Assembly (NCBI GenBank): GCA_016758965.1
Contig: JAEPRB010000057.1
Span: forward strand, 124,001 to 188,000
Reading direction: 5' to 3'
DNA from: Circinella minor
Lineage: Eukaryota > Mucoromycota > Mucoromycetes > Mucorales > Lichtheimiaceae
DNA length: 64,000 nt
Every line of letters begins with the position of its first letter. Within the stretch, counting starts at the first letter, position 1. Positions 36,657 through 49,000 of this stretch are shown here, in pieces. The notes under the pieces are model-generated. The model did no database searches and was not told the origin of the DNA. It saw only the letters and a list, made by a program, of their open reading frames with translations. The position numbers were made by a program, and so were the translations under genes.

Positions 36657-38832
36657 ATGAAGAAATTCTTTGTTCAGATTCATGATCGATTTTCTTCATC
36701 ATCATCTTCTTTTGATACGCTGTCACGACAGCCTTCAACCGATAAAATCACGCTAGAACAAGCTCAAACCACATCATCAAAAAGTCAAGAACACAGAAAT
36801 CAAAAGTGGCGTAAACGGTTTTCTATTTCGACTACTTCATCAAGAAAGCGTCTTGACGAGAAAAATAATAACAATGACAAGCGGATTTTTCAGTCGCCTT
36901 CAGCACGCTATTTTGATAAAAAAAAAGAAGGACGGGAATTGACAACTATCATTTCCAATAGTAGCAATAACATATTGTCTACGACAACATTACAACAACA
37001 ACAACAACAGCGAGACATTGATAATAATAAATTAGAAATGCGACAGGAGAATAATCATTATGTCGATGACAATGATGACTTTTACAATTATAATGATTTA
37101 GGACCAGCTCGTCCGTTTTCATGTACTGCCGCTGTGGGACCTAGTATTGGTGAAAAAAAGAAAAGGCAAGAAAAGGGTATAAGCATTGATGAAATGAGTG
37201 TATCAAATATTGTTAAAGAATTACGATTAGGCAAGAATTTTGATCTGACTAATAAAAACGGTAACAATGATGATGACGATTCGTTTGTAAGTTTTCGGTA
37301 TGAAAAAGACGCTACAGCAAATACTTCTCCTTTTTCCGATTTAGATTTACCAACACCAAGATCTAATAATTTTATCCACAATAATCACAACATCAGTAAT
37401 AATGACGCATTAAAAAGTGATAATAATAAAAATCAACATAATAGCAACCATGATACTTCTATAAGTATTCGTAGCAACACTTTTCAATACAATCAATACG
37501 ACCGTTCGCAATTAACATCAATAAGAAGAAAAGACAAAAATAATAAAAACTTGGATGAAACGAATAACCCAGTCTATAAGAAGGCTGTGTTACATCTACA
37601 TGCATGGAAATCTGCAGCTTTTCAAACCAGAAGAGATCAAAGCATCAAAGGCGACAGCGCCACAAAAAGGGACAAAAATAGCCAAGAGGAGGAACACGTG
37701 TTGGAGTTGGACGGACCGGAACGAGTTAATGGCGGCGGACCGCAAAATGAACCAACTAATTTTCAGCACTGCCATGATAGTAATAATACTAATGACATTG
37801 TAAAGAAGTTTATACATGATGATGTGACAATAGTAAAAAATTTAAATGAAGCCAACGTACACGTCAATAATTGTTTTTCATATGAATTACCAACAAAAAA
37901 GCAATCACAACTGAACGAATGGAATTATTATAAACAACAACAAGAAAGGTTTGGTGCAAATATCAATATTAATAATAGCAGTAGTAGTAGTAGCATGAAT
38001 GACAAATTGCAAGAGTGCGACGACTCTATTACCAGCCAAAGTTCAAAAGTGTGTAATATTGCTAAACGAAACAACAGCACAGTAACCGATCTATCTATTG
38101 GTGACGACACTACCAGGAATTTATTATCACAACAATGTACTGTTCCTGCACAAACAATAGTGACAAAAGACTGCACCTTACTGAACGATAACACGAATAG
38201 TATTAGTAGTTATGCGACTAATGACAGAAAAAGTAATAGAACGATCGACGTCGCATCGGAAAGTCAGGGAAAACAGGGTACAAGTAAGACATAAGATATA
38301 ATTTTCTTTATTTATAGTAAACAAGGTGTAAACAAGACACACACAAAAAACAACAGCAGTTACCCAACTCGATAAACAGTAAAATGACTCACATCCTATC
38401 GAATGTTTTCTTGGGGGGGGACTATCCTCATTTGTTTTTTTTTTACTAACAATTTTATTAGAGCATGATGCTGCTACCATTGTTAAAATACAAGTTGAAA
38501 AGACAATAATGGAAATGACATTAACAAGAAAAATAAATGATGTTTTAAATGCAAACGCGTCCCTTAACGAACGAATTAAAAGTATGGAAGAAATATTAGC
38601 GAACCAATCTAGCACATCGACAACGATAGCTGCAACAGATACCATGATATTGTCAATGACAAAAGAAAAAAATAAGTTAGTTGGTGGTCGGCAACAACAA
38701 GATAAAATACTACGAACACATGCACTTGCACAGTTAGGATTGATCGAATATCTTGAAGGAGAAAGTGATTTGGCGTCGGCACTAGAACGTTTCAAAAAAC
38801 AATTGGAAACAGAACTTTCTGATAGCAAATAG
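36657..38832 (+). CDS. Unrecognised Asn/Ser-rich protein with C-terminal coiled coil
   Basis: Two exons, 36657-38283 and 38462-38832, give 665 residues with a clean GTAAGA donor and TTAG acceptor; the join encodes ..GTSK|HDAATIV... I do not recognise a domain. The first 540 residues are basic then mixed, with Asn, Gln, Asp and Ser runs, and look disordered; the N-terminus (MKKFFVQIHDRF then Ser runs and RKRF) is strongly basic. The C-terminal 120 residues are helical: KIQVEKTIMEMTLTRKIND and LNERIKSMEEILANQ predict a coiled coil, then QLGLIEYLEGESDLASALERFKKQLE, a second helical piece. A long continuous frame of normal codon usage plus a phase-consistent intron argue that it is a real gene. 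Adaptor or scaffold roles are plausible guesses only. Confidence 0.8.
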
Positions 38833-40944
38833 CAACAACAACAACAAAAAGAAAAAGAAATATGATTCATTCCTGATAAGTAAGAACAACAACAAAAAAA
38901 AAAGATTTGGAGGTGAAAATGGTTTTTTTGTTTTGTTCGCGTAATTATCACACGTTCTTAGATAATGATTTTTGACAAGCTGTTGTAAAGTTGTTTGTTG
39001 TTATTATTATATTTCATCGGTTCGCAGTTTAATGGCGAAATGTTGTTGTTGTGTCGCGTGGCTTGAATAAATGATACCCCAAAAGTAGAAACCGAAAAAT
39101 CAAACAAAATATTTCCTCCCCCAGCCAACACCCTCTTCTGACTATAATACACATTTTAGCTTCTTTTCCGATTTGTTTTGTACACATTGACCAATTTTTA
39201 TTTTTATTTTTGAAGACTATTATAATTTTTTTTCTTTATCAATGCAAAAATTATCTGCTCGATTTAGTTTATTATTAGATAACTGAAAAAAAAGAGTGCA
39301 AATTAATCTGATTATAACTGCATACTGACATGATAATAAAAAACGGTCTATAATAATTTCTTTCCCATTCTTGGCATAAAATCATTGAATCCGCGGGATC
39401 GGATATTGTGACACATTTATTCACCTTTTAGTTCAATAAAAAAAGCCATCATCCATTATCAACAGCATCAGATATTATATTAGCATGTATTTTTGATGAC
39501 TTCTTTTAGCCAGTATATTTACGTGTAAGTCCATGCGTGTATGTGTAAGTCTGTAATAGTAATAATAATTAAATAAGCACGTTGAAAGTTGACACGCTTC
39601 CTGTCAAAAATTTTGTGACCTTATCTCCTTTCAACATAATTTTTCCTTTTCCCTCCGATAGTTTATATATCAGATAACATTATATATAAGCTCTCCCTCT
39701 CTATGTATATACCTGCGGGCATATATTTATAATTGTGTAATTAAATAAAGAAATGAGGTTGGTGCGCCTTTTTTTGGTTCGAATGAATTTTGGAGGAAGG
39801 AAATGGAAGGCGATCTCTTCGGAGCTACTATAACAGTAATATGTCACCGGCTCTTATCTACAATCGGAATCTTCCGAAAAGTGATAAACACTTAATAAAA
39901 TGCAATTTTGTGTTATTTCATTTTTTTTATTTCATTCTGTTTCGTCCTTTTTCATCATATATATATTTGGTCATTTTAATAAGAAACGTGTTTTTATGAA
40001 GTTATATAACTCAGTTTTTTATTATGTTTTATCTGATTTGAAAAAAAAGGGGGGGGGGGAAAGGAAAAGTTAAATAAACATGGAAGAGTGAACTAAAAGG
40101 ATTGTCTGTTTGTTTATTTAAATGACTCGTCTGATTTGTAATTTATCTTTTTTTAAATATGTGTTAAATATAATTCATCATTGTTGGCCTACATTTTTGT
40201 TCTTTTAAGTTAAAGAGGGGGGAAAGCTTATCGTAAAATCAAACATGGTCAGAATCAGGATTAACGAAAAAAAAAGTGCGGCATCATGAATTGATGATAT
40301 ATATACGGCGTTGAAATAATAATAATATATTCTATCTAGCATTAATATAAAAATTATTATGATGACTATACTGATATATATATAAGAACGCGTGTCAAAG
40401 TTAATAAAAATTTTTTTTTTTTCTGTTAGCCATATAAAGGCATTCAAAATAGTCCACATAAAAAAAATTAAAGTTTTCTGCTTGTGTTCCGATTTTCGTC
40501 TTGTCAATGGTTATCTGACATATACATTATTGTATATAGTAGGACAGAAATTAATGGTTGTTGTGTATGTTATTGGATTGTAATATGATAGGATAAAGAA
40601 ATAAAGAGAGTGTGTTTATGAGAGGAGCTCGAATGACTAACAAAAACAAAAATAAACATGGGTCATGATCATCCAAAACGATAAGAACTTTTTTTGGTAC
40701 TACAGTAGTTGAACTTTTGTCAGGACCAAAAAAATTATTATATAAAAAGGTCCACGTTTTTCTTTTCTTTTTATTTTTTGGTGTATATAATCCCTCTGTT
40801 AAATATATTATAAAATTGTATAACAACAAAAATACACATAAATCCTATCGCATTTTTTCCTCTCCCGTTGTACATAAACAGTCAATCATACGCAATTATT
40901 ATTCTTACTTTTTGTTCATATACTAAAAACACCTCATAAAAACA
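38833..40944. other. Intergenic region before the zinc-knuckle microprotein gene
   Basis: AT-rich, with ATT/AAT repeats, a G9 tract near 40050 and short TA runs. Candidate frames (for example 39790-39999) show no family signature. The last 100 bp contain CT-rich text before the ATG at 40945. Confidence 0.5.
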
Positions 40945-41151
40945 ATGTATCAGCTTGACAAATTCAAGACTTCCCCATGCACTTCTTCATACAAGCATCA
41001 TAAATCATCGCGTGTTTGTGCTGTATGTGGTTCACATAACCATATGACGAGTAAGTTGCTTAATCAAATATCATTGGTTTCTCGAGTTTCATTTTTCGTT
41101 GCTTGGTTACTAACAGTTTATTTATTAGAACATTGCCCTGTACATCCATAA
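40945..41151 (+). CDS. 42-residue spliced zinc-knuckle microprotein
   Basis: Exon 1 is 40945-41050 and exon 2 is 41129-41151. The 78-nt intron has a GTAAGT donor, a perfect TACTAAC branch point at 41108-41114 and a TTATTAG acceptor, the strongest splice signals in the window. The spliced product starts MYQLDKFKTSPC and ends CAVCGSHNHMTKHCPVHP; residues C28-C41 region fit CX2CX4HX4C exactly, a CCHC zinc knuckle used for nucleic-acid or protein binding. The last knuckle Cys is encoded only by exon 2, so splicing completes the zinc site. The ATG has A at -3 (AAACAATG). If the intron is retained the frame stays open and gives a 68-residue form that loses the knuckle and gains a hydrophobic segment. 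No orthologue is known to me. Confidence 0.65.
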   Translation: MYQLDKFKTSPCTSSYKHHKSSRVCAVCGSHNHMTSKLLNQISLVSRVSFFVAWLLTVYLLEHCPVHP

Positions 41152-43797
41152 TTTTCGAATATCTATTTTTTTTTCGAAAGAAAGATCACTTATACCAATA
41201 ATATGTCTGACATATGAAAACAAAAAACAAAAAGGAAGAAAAAGTAACAAAAAAACCTGACGACGACCAAGTCAAAGACGTTTTTAAAAATACGACGATC
41301 TCATATACCCCTTCTCAATTTATATTCATTTACTACATTAAATCATCTTTCAAACGTTTCTTCATTATTAGACTTTTGCTGTGTCACTCCCTTTAATACA
41401 TCCTTATTATTTTGCTAAATTACATATTTCTTTTTTCATAAGATGCATATGTCTCTCCCCATCCACCTTGATTTTATATAGAACCAAAAAAAAAGCAAAC
41501 CTCATCATCTTCTCTCTTTATTTTTTCTTTTCTTCATTTATTTATGGTCGAAAATTTCTTTATTATAATTATTTCTATTGCTGCTTTACTTTTTTTAATC
41601 ATCATTCATGCATAAATCCATTATCTGTTTCATTATTACCCCCCCCATTTTCTTGTTATTATTAATTATTGCCTGTATGAAATTGTCTTTTTCTTTTTTT
41701 GTAAATCACACTTCTTATCAAGAATTTTTATTCTTTTGAAAGTTTTGATTAAATATTATTGCTATCACTTAATAAAACAAAATTTTGAAAGCTAATTATG
41801 CTTTTTATTTTTTTTGGGGGTCTTAGGTATTCGTCGGGGCGGGGGGGGAGAGGTTTGTGAATTATATTTTATCGATCATCCAAAAAAAAATTTATTACTC
41901 TCTTGTTAATTTCTTTCAATTCAACAAAAATTGATAAACATATTTTAACATGATTCTTTTAGTTTTCGTTGCAAACATTACTGCAAGTAGTTTGTTATGA
42001 AAGAGAAATCAAAGCGAAAAGAAAGGGTTGGGGGGAAGGATAAGAGAAAAATTAGCTATCGGATAACTTCTAATTCATTTTTTTTTTGCTGCAATGTGGC
42101 TGAACGACAAAAATTTATGTAACAATGAGTGACAAGCGGAGAAAATTAAAATGGTTCGCGGAAGCTGACATCCGTTTTTTTCTTTACTTTTCAGCATTTA
42201 TCGAAAGTAAATCTTTTTTCCATTTAATGGGATAAAGTCCCTATTATTTACAGGTTATATACGCTATTTACAGTCAACATTTTTATTTTGTTTTCTTAGC
42301 AACATTCGGTACCCCCTATTTCTCTTTCTCCGGACGATACACATACAGTATCTTGAGATATCAGATAATAGAAGAAAATAATAGTATTTTGGTTTTACTT
42401 GGTTATTCACCTCTCTCTCTCTTCATTTCCGCCCAAGGGCGAGAGTTAAAAAGCATGATTTGCAATTCTTTATTAAATTCCGCTTGTTTGTATATGCATA
42501 GCATCATAAAAGAAAATTATTCACAATAAATATAATACGTGATTCATATGAATGACGTATATTCTCGGAAGGGGGGGGAGGGAATGAAAAAAAGAAAACA
42601 AGTTTTATTTTGGGATGTCACAAAACAACCTGTACCTTTCAAGATAGTTAAAAAAAGGGGGAGGTCCTTCAAATTAATAACTTTTGTTTTATCAATCACT
42701 AATTGCGTACACGTGGAAGGAAGGGTCCTTTGATTTTTTTTCTCTCTCTTGTTGAAACAACGAAAACTATATTATACTTTTTTGTTCTTGATTGTGTATG
42801 TTCGCGTTTCATTATAGTTATTTTTACAAAAGCGTACATTCCGATAATACAAAAATTTCTTTTGTTGTTATGGAAAAGAAAATAGAAAAAAAAAGGTTTT
42901 ATTTTGTACAACAAAAACAAAACATGTTTCTTTTTCAAAAGGATTATCCTTAAATAGCTTATCATAAAAGTACAATTCCTTTATCACAGGTAAAAAAGTA
43001 CGTATTATGATATTATTATCTATCTTTCAACCTTCTTAATTATATATACGTTCCTTGTAGCTTTTTTAACCTAAAATAATGGTTATTATGATGAACTGGT
43101 TTTTTTTTCTTTTTTTTTTTTGCTGGAAAGTACATAGAGTAATACAGTTTATTTCAAGTAGGATCAAAAGGAGGCTTTTTTTTAGAAACTAGTGGTCCAA
43201 CTGGATCGTCGTTGTTCCCCCACGAGGTAACCTGTAATATAAATAATTTCTTTTGTTGCTGTCGTACATAGACATTGACTTAATTTGAGAGAGCGCTGAG
43301 AAAAGAAAAAAAAATACAGGCAGATATACGCTTTTTTTGTATGCTTTAGCTAGAAATAAATTTCATTTGATGTTTCTGAAAGTAGATACTTATTGCTATA
43401 ATGCTCGTCAGTAAATAATCTTTATTACGTAACACATTATTGGGGGGGGGGGTGAAGTGTAAACGCTGGTACGATAGGTAGAAGAATGTACAACAGTAGT
43501 AGCATAAAATAAGACATTCCTGTATAATCTAGATAGTTCATTGTTGCTTTCTTTTATATCATTGTTATGTTTAGCTTGGCAGACTATGATAGTCGAATAT
43601 ATATGCATGCACCATTCAACACCTCATTTTGTATCTATCCAATGGTAATATTAATAACAAAACTGCTTCAGTTTCTGTTAACGACATAAAAAAGCACAGC
43701 AAATCGCACAACACTATTAATAAACATATATCAAAAAGAAAAGAAAAAAGAAAACGTGGGTAACAAGTTTTTTTTGGGAGAGGGTATACATTTTATT
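41152..43797. other. Intergenic region downstream of the microprotein gene
   Basis: AT-rich with poly-T, poly-G (for example 42570-42578, 43442-43450) and CT tracts. One 36-codon frame starts at 42125 (MSDKRRKLKWF..) but has no other support. No recognisable gene, RNA or mobile element. Confidence 0.5.
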
Positions 43798-45935
43798 TTA
43801 AAAAAGTGATGTAGCAAACAAAGGAGCGGTAAAGCCTAATTCCCTTTCAATTAAAGCAATACTATGTTCACCAATACTAGGACAACCTTGAACAACCAAC
43901 TTTTTTAATATCCGGTCGTTATTTTTGTTATGGAAAAACAACTGCTTTACTCCAATGTCCGTTACAAATTGACATCTGCTTATATCAAGTTGTTGAAGAT
44001 GATCCATATTATTACCTATTGTCTTCACTACTTCATCTGTTACGGCATCTAATCCGTAAATTCCCAATATTTGAACTTGCTTTGCTTGAGTAACAAACTT
44101 TAGAATTCCTGCTGTTGTCAATAAAGGACAATCGCCTACAATTATTGTTTGTAATGTTTGAATTTTAGCCAATAGTAATAATAAATGATCTGTCACAAAT
44201 TTCGAGTGTGCAAAGTTGATAGATGTTAGTTTTGATGAAGAATCAGTAGTATTAGTAGTAAAAGTTGATGGAGTTGATACTGCTGCTGATGTTGTTAAAG
44301 TTGATACTGACGATAAAGAACAAGATTGAGCAAAACGGATAGCACCCTCTGTTGCATCAGATGACCCTTCATGTATCTTTAACTTTTGAAGATGTTTAAG
44401 CTGAGTAAGTGTATCCATAATCTGACTAGATACAGGATAATAAAGTGTTACATCTTGAAGAAGAGGACTACGTAAAATCATCTGACATAATTGTTCTACT
44501 GGTCCCTGATGTCTCAAATCTAGTGTAGTTAACTGGGGTGATCCAAGGGATGCAATAATCGACCAGTATCGATTTAAAACTACATCGGAATAAATGGATA
44601 AATATGCGAGTGTATCGTGGTGTCGTTGAATGAGAGGTATTATATCGTCATCTTTTAATGTATTTACGTGATCGATGGATACTGCACGTAACCCGACGTC
44701 TGCATTAATGGTATGTAAAGATATCATATTGATAGTCTGGTCAAGATTGGTATTGATCGTTTCGGTATCTGTGGTAGAGAAATGCTGTAATGTTGGACAT
44801 AGTTTATCCAATCTTTGTAAAACATGCGTATCACCAAATTCCGAAGATTCAATTATCAATGCACGCAAGTTTGGGCAACGTGGTAAAAACTTATCCAAAG
44901 GCAATATCATTTCAGTTGACCAAAGAAGTTCAGTAAGACAAGGTAAAGTAGTATTATTGGGTGGTGACCAATTATCAGGCGGTAAAGATCCGTTATCATA
45001 ATCCATTACACAGATAAGCCTTTGAAGTTGTTTGCATACTGGAAATATCTTATCCATAACCATATCAGCAGGAAAGTCTGCATTACGGAATTCAAGATTA
45101 ATTAGATTGGGGCCGATCATATCCAATAACCCAGAAAACGAGTCAAGTTGCTCTGCTGGTGGGATATCTACAGTATCCCAAGCATAGAACGATCCAATCA
45201 CTAAAAATACCATTCACGTTAGATGGAGCAACCGCGATAAATAATAAATAAAAAAACCGCAATGTATGTATAAATGTGGTGAATAAATTAAAAAGAAGAG
45301 GGCTGTCAATATCATTTTTTTTTACCTAGTGATTGAATGCGTTTTTGTTCTCTTTGTGCCAATACATCAAATGCCTTTTTCATTTGCACCGAATTACCAA
45401 AGAAACGTAGTCGTCTGATCTTGTGCCCTGTTTCAGGTTTTGGAATCCATTGGAGCCATTCGTCCGAAGCATTTTCTACGAGACAAATATCAATCTCTCT
45501 CCACATTCCTGGCCACGATGAGAGATAAATATTCCAAGCTTTACAAACAGCCATACAGGCATGACGTTCTTTAAATGATAATCGTGATAAAATGTCCCCA
45601 ATGACATCGGTCGGTAAGCGATCGATAAAGTCATACTTTTTTAGACACGCAAGTATATTGCCAGAGTTACCGTGAGTGGCTGTTCTTGTTGCCTGTACGT
45701 TCGTAGTTAGTGTTGCTGTAGTTGTTGCTGTATCTGATATTGGCATGGTCGATTCGGGCGCGTCGATCGCGACATTGTTGCCAGTTCCATTTTCGATAAT
45801 CAAGCATTGCCTTACTTCGGGTGAAATTCTCATGTGCTGTTGATTATTGATCATGGAATAAGCTGGACGTTTTGGTTCCGGTGTTTCTTCTGGTAGTTGT
45901 AACTGTTTTCGTTTATTCATATTTTTTGTTGGCAT
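43798..45935 (-). CDS. F-box / leucine-rich-repeat protein (SCF substrate receptor type)
   Basis: Two exons, 45935-45326 and 45200-43798, give 670 residues. The F-box is at about 103-140 (FIDRLPTDVIGDILSRLSFKERHACMAVCKAWNIYL), the segment that binds Skp1 in SCF ubiquitin ligases. The C-terminal 450 residues hold degenerate LRRs of the AMN1/FBXL kind (LTTLDLRHQG, LTQLKHLQKLKI, LQTIIVGDCPLLT, LQQLDISRCQFVTDIGVKQLF, KKLVVQGCPSIGEHSIALI). Its target is unknown. The start is set at 45935 because the open frame further upstream has no ATG; an ATG at 45920 is also possible. The stop codon of the HIR3-like gene is only 152 bp upstream, so its promoter is short or overlaps that gene's 3' end. Confidence 0.87.
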
Positions 45936-46087
45936 ATAAAACGTTGTACTCCGTGGGAAAAATAATAGCTTTTTTTTGTTATTTAATTTTTCCAACTCAC
46001 TCAAAAAGCTTATCAAGTCCGATATGATGAATTATTTAGTAATAGTTTCCAAATTGTTAGTTTTATTACCATTAATAAAAATTATAA

Positions 46088-49000
46088 TTACAAAATGATC
46101 ACATCAGGAGTGATACTTAAGCTCGTTGAATTATTAGTAGTGGTATTGTTGTTATCACCTTCCCCATCCCCTTCTCTTTCGGTGTTTGAAGCATCATGAT
46201 GGTGTTTTTTCTCTCGAGTATCAAGTGATTGTAAAGAATTAGCTGTTACTTTTGTAATTGCTTCATCCACTGCGTTAGTAAGTTCTTCTGTATACAATAA
46301 TACTGTAGATGCTGCCTTGTGTAATTTTTCTTTTAATAACTTGAGACGTTCAATGTCATTTGTTTCTTTAGCAAGTTCAATAAGCAACAAAGTAGATTGA
46401 TGAACATATTCAAAAAATCTCCCTGGCCTAAGAGTTTTAGCATTCCCAAGTTAATATATGTTTACTTTTGAAAAATAAATTGGTTTTCGTCTATATTCAC
46501 CTTTCATAAGGAGTTTTCCACATAAGTTGATATGATTTAGAGTTCGATCGAAGTGAAAAGAGTTCAAGCAATTCTTTTTTTGCAGCCTCTGGTTGATTGT
46601 AAACATGATACAGTATCCAAGCAATCTATCATAGAAATTAGAAATCAGATCTGTGACATTGCATAACATTCATTGTATGTATCTTTACCCTGTATCTAGG
46701 TCGATGATGTTTCTTTTGTTTATCAGCCCGTCGTATGTCCATAAGTCTGTCCAATAAGATGTCATACGGATCATTTTGAGTTCGTTCCATCAAGGAATCC
46801 CTTTTTGTTGAATTATCATCTTTTGATGATGAAGATGTTGGAACAACTAACCCTTCACCTTCACTTGTTGATGGTGGGGTTTCATAATGATCAGTGCTAG
46901 TATCTTCTTGTTGATCAGATATATCTTCAGTTGGCGTTCCAATATCAAGATAGTTAGTTATATCGCTTGGCTACATGAAATGATGTGTTTAGATATTTGT
47001 TTAAATAAATATCGCTTTCAATATAAAAGCACAATTTTTTTGTTTTCTTTTTTGCTATTCACCATGTATTATTCATTACCTCTATTTCTCGTTTATATAA
47101 GTATTTTGCTAATGCGGAATAAAGTTTATAAACGGGTTCATATATTCTTTCACTTTTTGCTTGCTTCCGAGGTAATTTTTTTACGGCTCGTTGATACCAC
47201 TGGAGGACTTCTTTTGCAGGGCGGCCCATTTTTTTGTAACAACTGCCAATCATCATATAACATCTAAATAATAACAAAGAAAAACCAAAATTTGTTATAT
47301 TAGAAAAAAAAAAGTCCAGGGGATACGCTGAATACTACTAACCTCCATTTCTCTGCTGATTTGAATCGAAGAGCATAATTAAACATGACAAGTGCCATTT
47401 TATATACATTTTTGGTATCATATGGATTCGCCGAAGAATAACCCAGTTGATTATCAGCTGTCATAATACGACGCAAATATTTTGTTTCCAGTACAGCAGC
47501 TTTCATGGGAGGACACACCATGCTATACAACAGATTACCAAATTTCATATACATTTCAAACATAGAATATTGATCGGGTTTCTCGCTGGACTCACCCGAC
47601 GTGTGTAAATAATGCGCTCGACAAAATGCATGATAAGCTTTCTATTACAGCGAAAAAAAGAATTTACAAAGCATATGAGTCTTGTGATATCATCCCCGGT
47701 CAATATAATGTTAGCAATAACAGTAGCAATAGAAAGTTAGATCTGACCTTTTGATATGCTGCAATTAAAACACGGTGTGTCTTGATATTCATTGCACTCC
47801 AAATCAGTTCTTCATCAGCAAGGCTTGCATAACAATGGCCTAATTCTGCCCAACCACTCATATCGTATGGATTCAAAACAACATGATTCTAAATATTAAT
47901 TTTTTTTTTTACATTTTCATTTAATAAGTTGAAAATAAAATTTCATCGCTCAACATCACCATGATATCTTTCCTTTTCCACTTACTGTAAAAAGTTCGAT
48001 TGCATTTTCCAGATCTTCAGCATTCTTTTCTGCGTTAAACTTTGGACGATTTTTTATCTGTACTCGGGTCATGCGACCCTGGAGCCAGAATATTTGAAAA
48101 TATACAGCTATACAAATATGTTATAAGAAGATGTAAAAATGTTGTTTTCTTTCTTTCTAAAAAGATACGTGTAAAACACTTACGGGAGATTTTTGTACGT
48201 TTTATATCGATAGGAATTGCTGATAAAAGAGAATCTCTTAACGTCGAATTAATTGACGGAGTAATCTTAACATCTTGGGAAAGATATACTTCAATCAATC
48301 TTTTATTCAACCTTACGTTATCTATATCGTTGATAAGTGTAGATTTATTCGATTTTGATTAGCAAGCTACATATCTAGCTCAAACAAAATACATTTTTTA
48401 AAAAATTACTTACTATCTTGCGTCGGTAAAGAATCAAATATATTTGAAATAATATCAATAACTTCTTTCGCTGTTTTTAGCGGCGCACCTCGATCTAGCC
48501 GTTGAACAACAGAATCGACCATAAGTGCAAAAAGTGGTTCGGCTGCTTTTTGTGTTAACTCTTCGTGCTGTACATAGTGTTCTTCAATCGGTTCCTCAGA
48601 ATCATCCTATGGATTCCAAGTTAGAAAGATTAATGAAACATAAATTTTGTCTTTGAATATTTATTTTCTTATGATACCTACATCTTCAATAGCAACTCCA
48701 TAGAGACAGTGATAACACTGGAAAACACCGATCTTATATTTTATATTATTCTCTTGTGGTGGTAATTTTAATAAGTACTTTAGAAATGCTCCTATTTATC
48801 ATAAACACTCACTTAATAAGCAAACCATTGTGCTTGTATTGTTATCAAGTAATTTTTGTTGTGCCATTAATTACCTTTTGCTACACCGCAAATTTGTCGT
48901 TCCCCTAGTTCATCATGAAGTGATATCAATGTATCTACCAATGTATGTTTACTTTTGATACTGGCTGTACTATTATCATTAGGAATGGATTTCTGAATAA

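Noticed and set aside
38178..38951. 257-codon minus-strand frame opposite the coiled-coil gene
   Set aside because: Antisense to a well-supported spliced gene; composed of Cys/Ser/Phe runs from CAA and AAC repeats.
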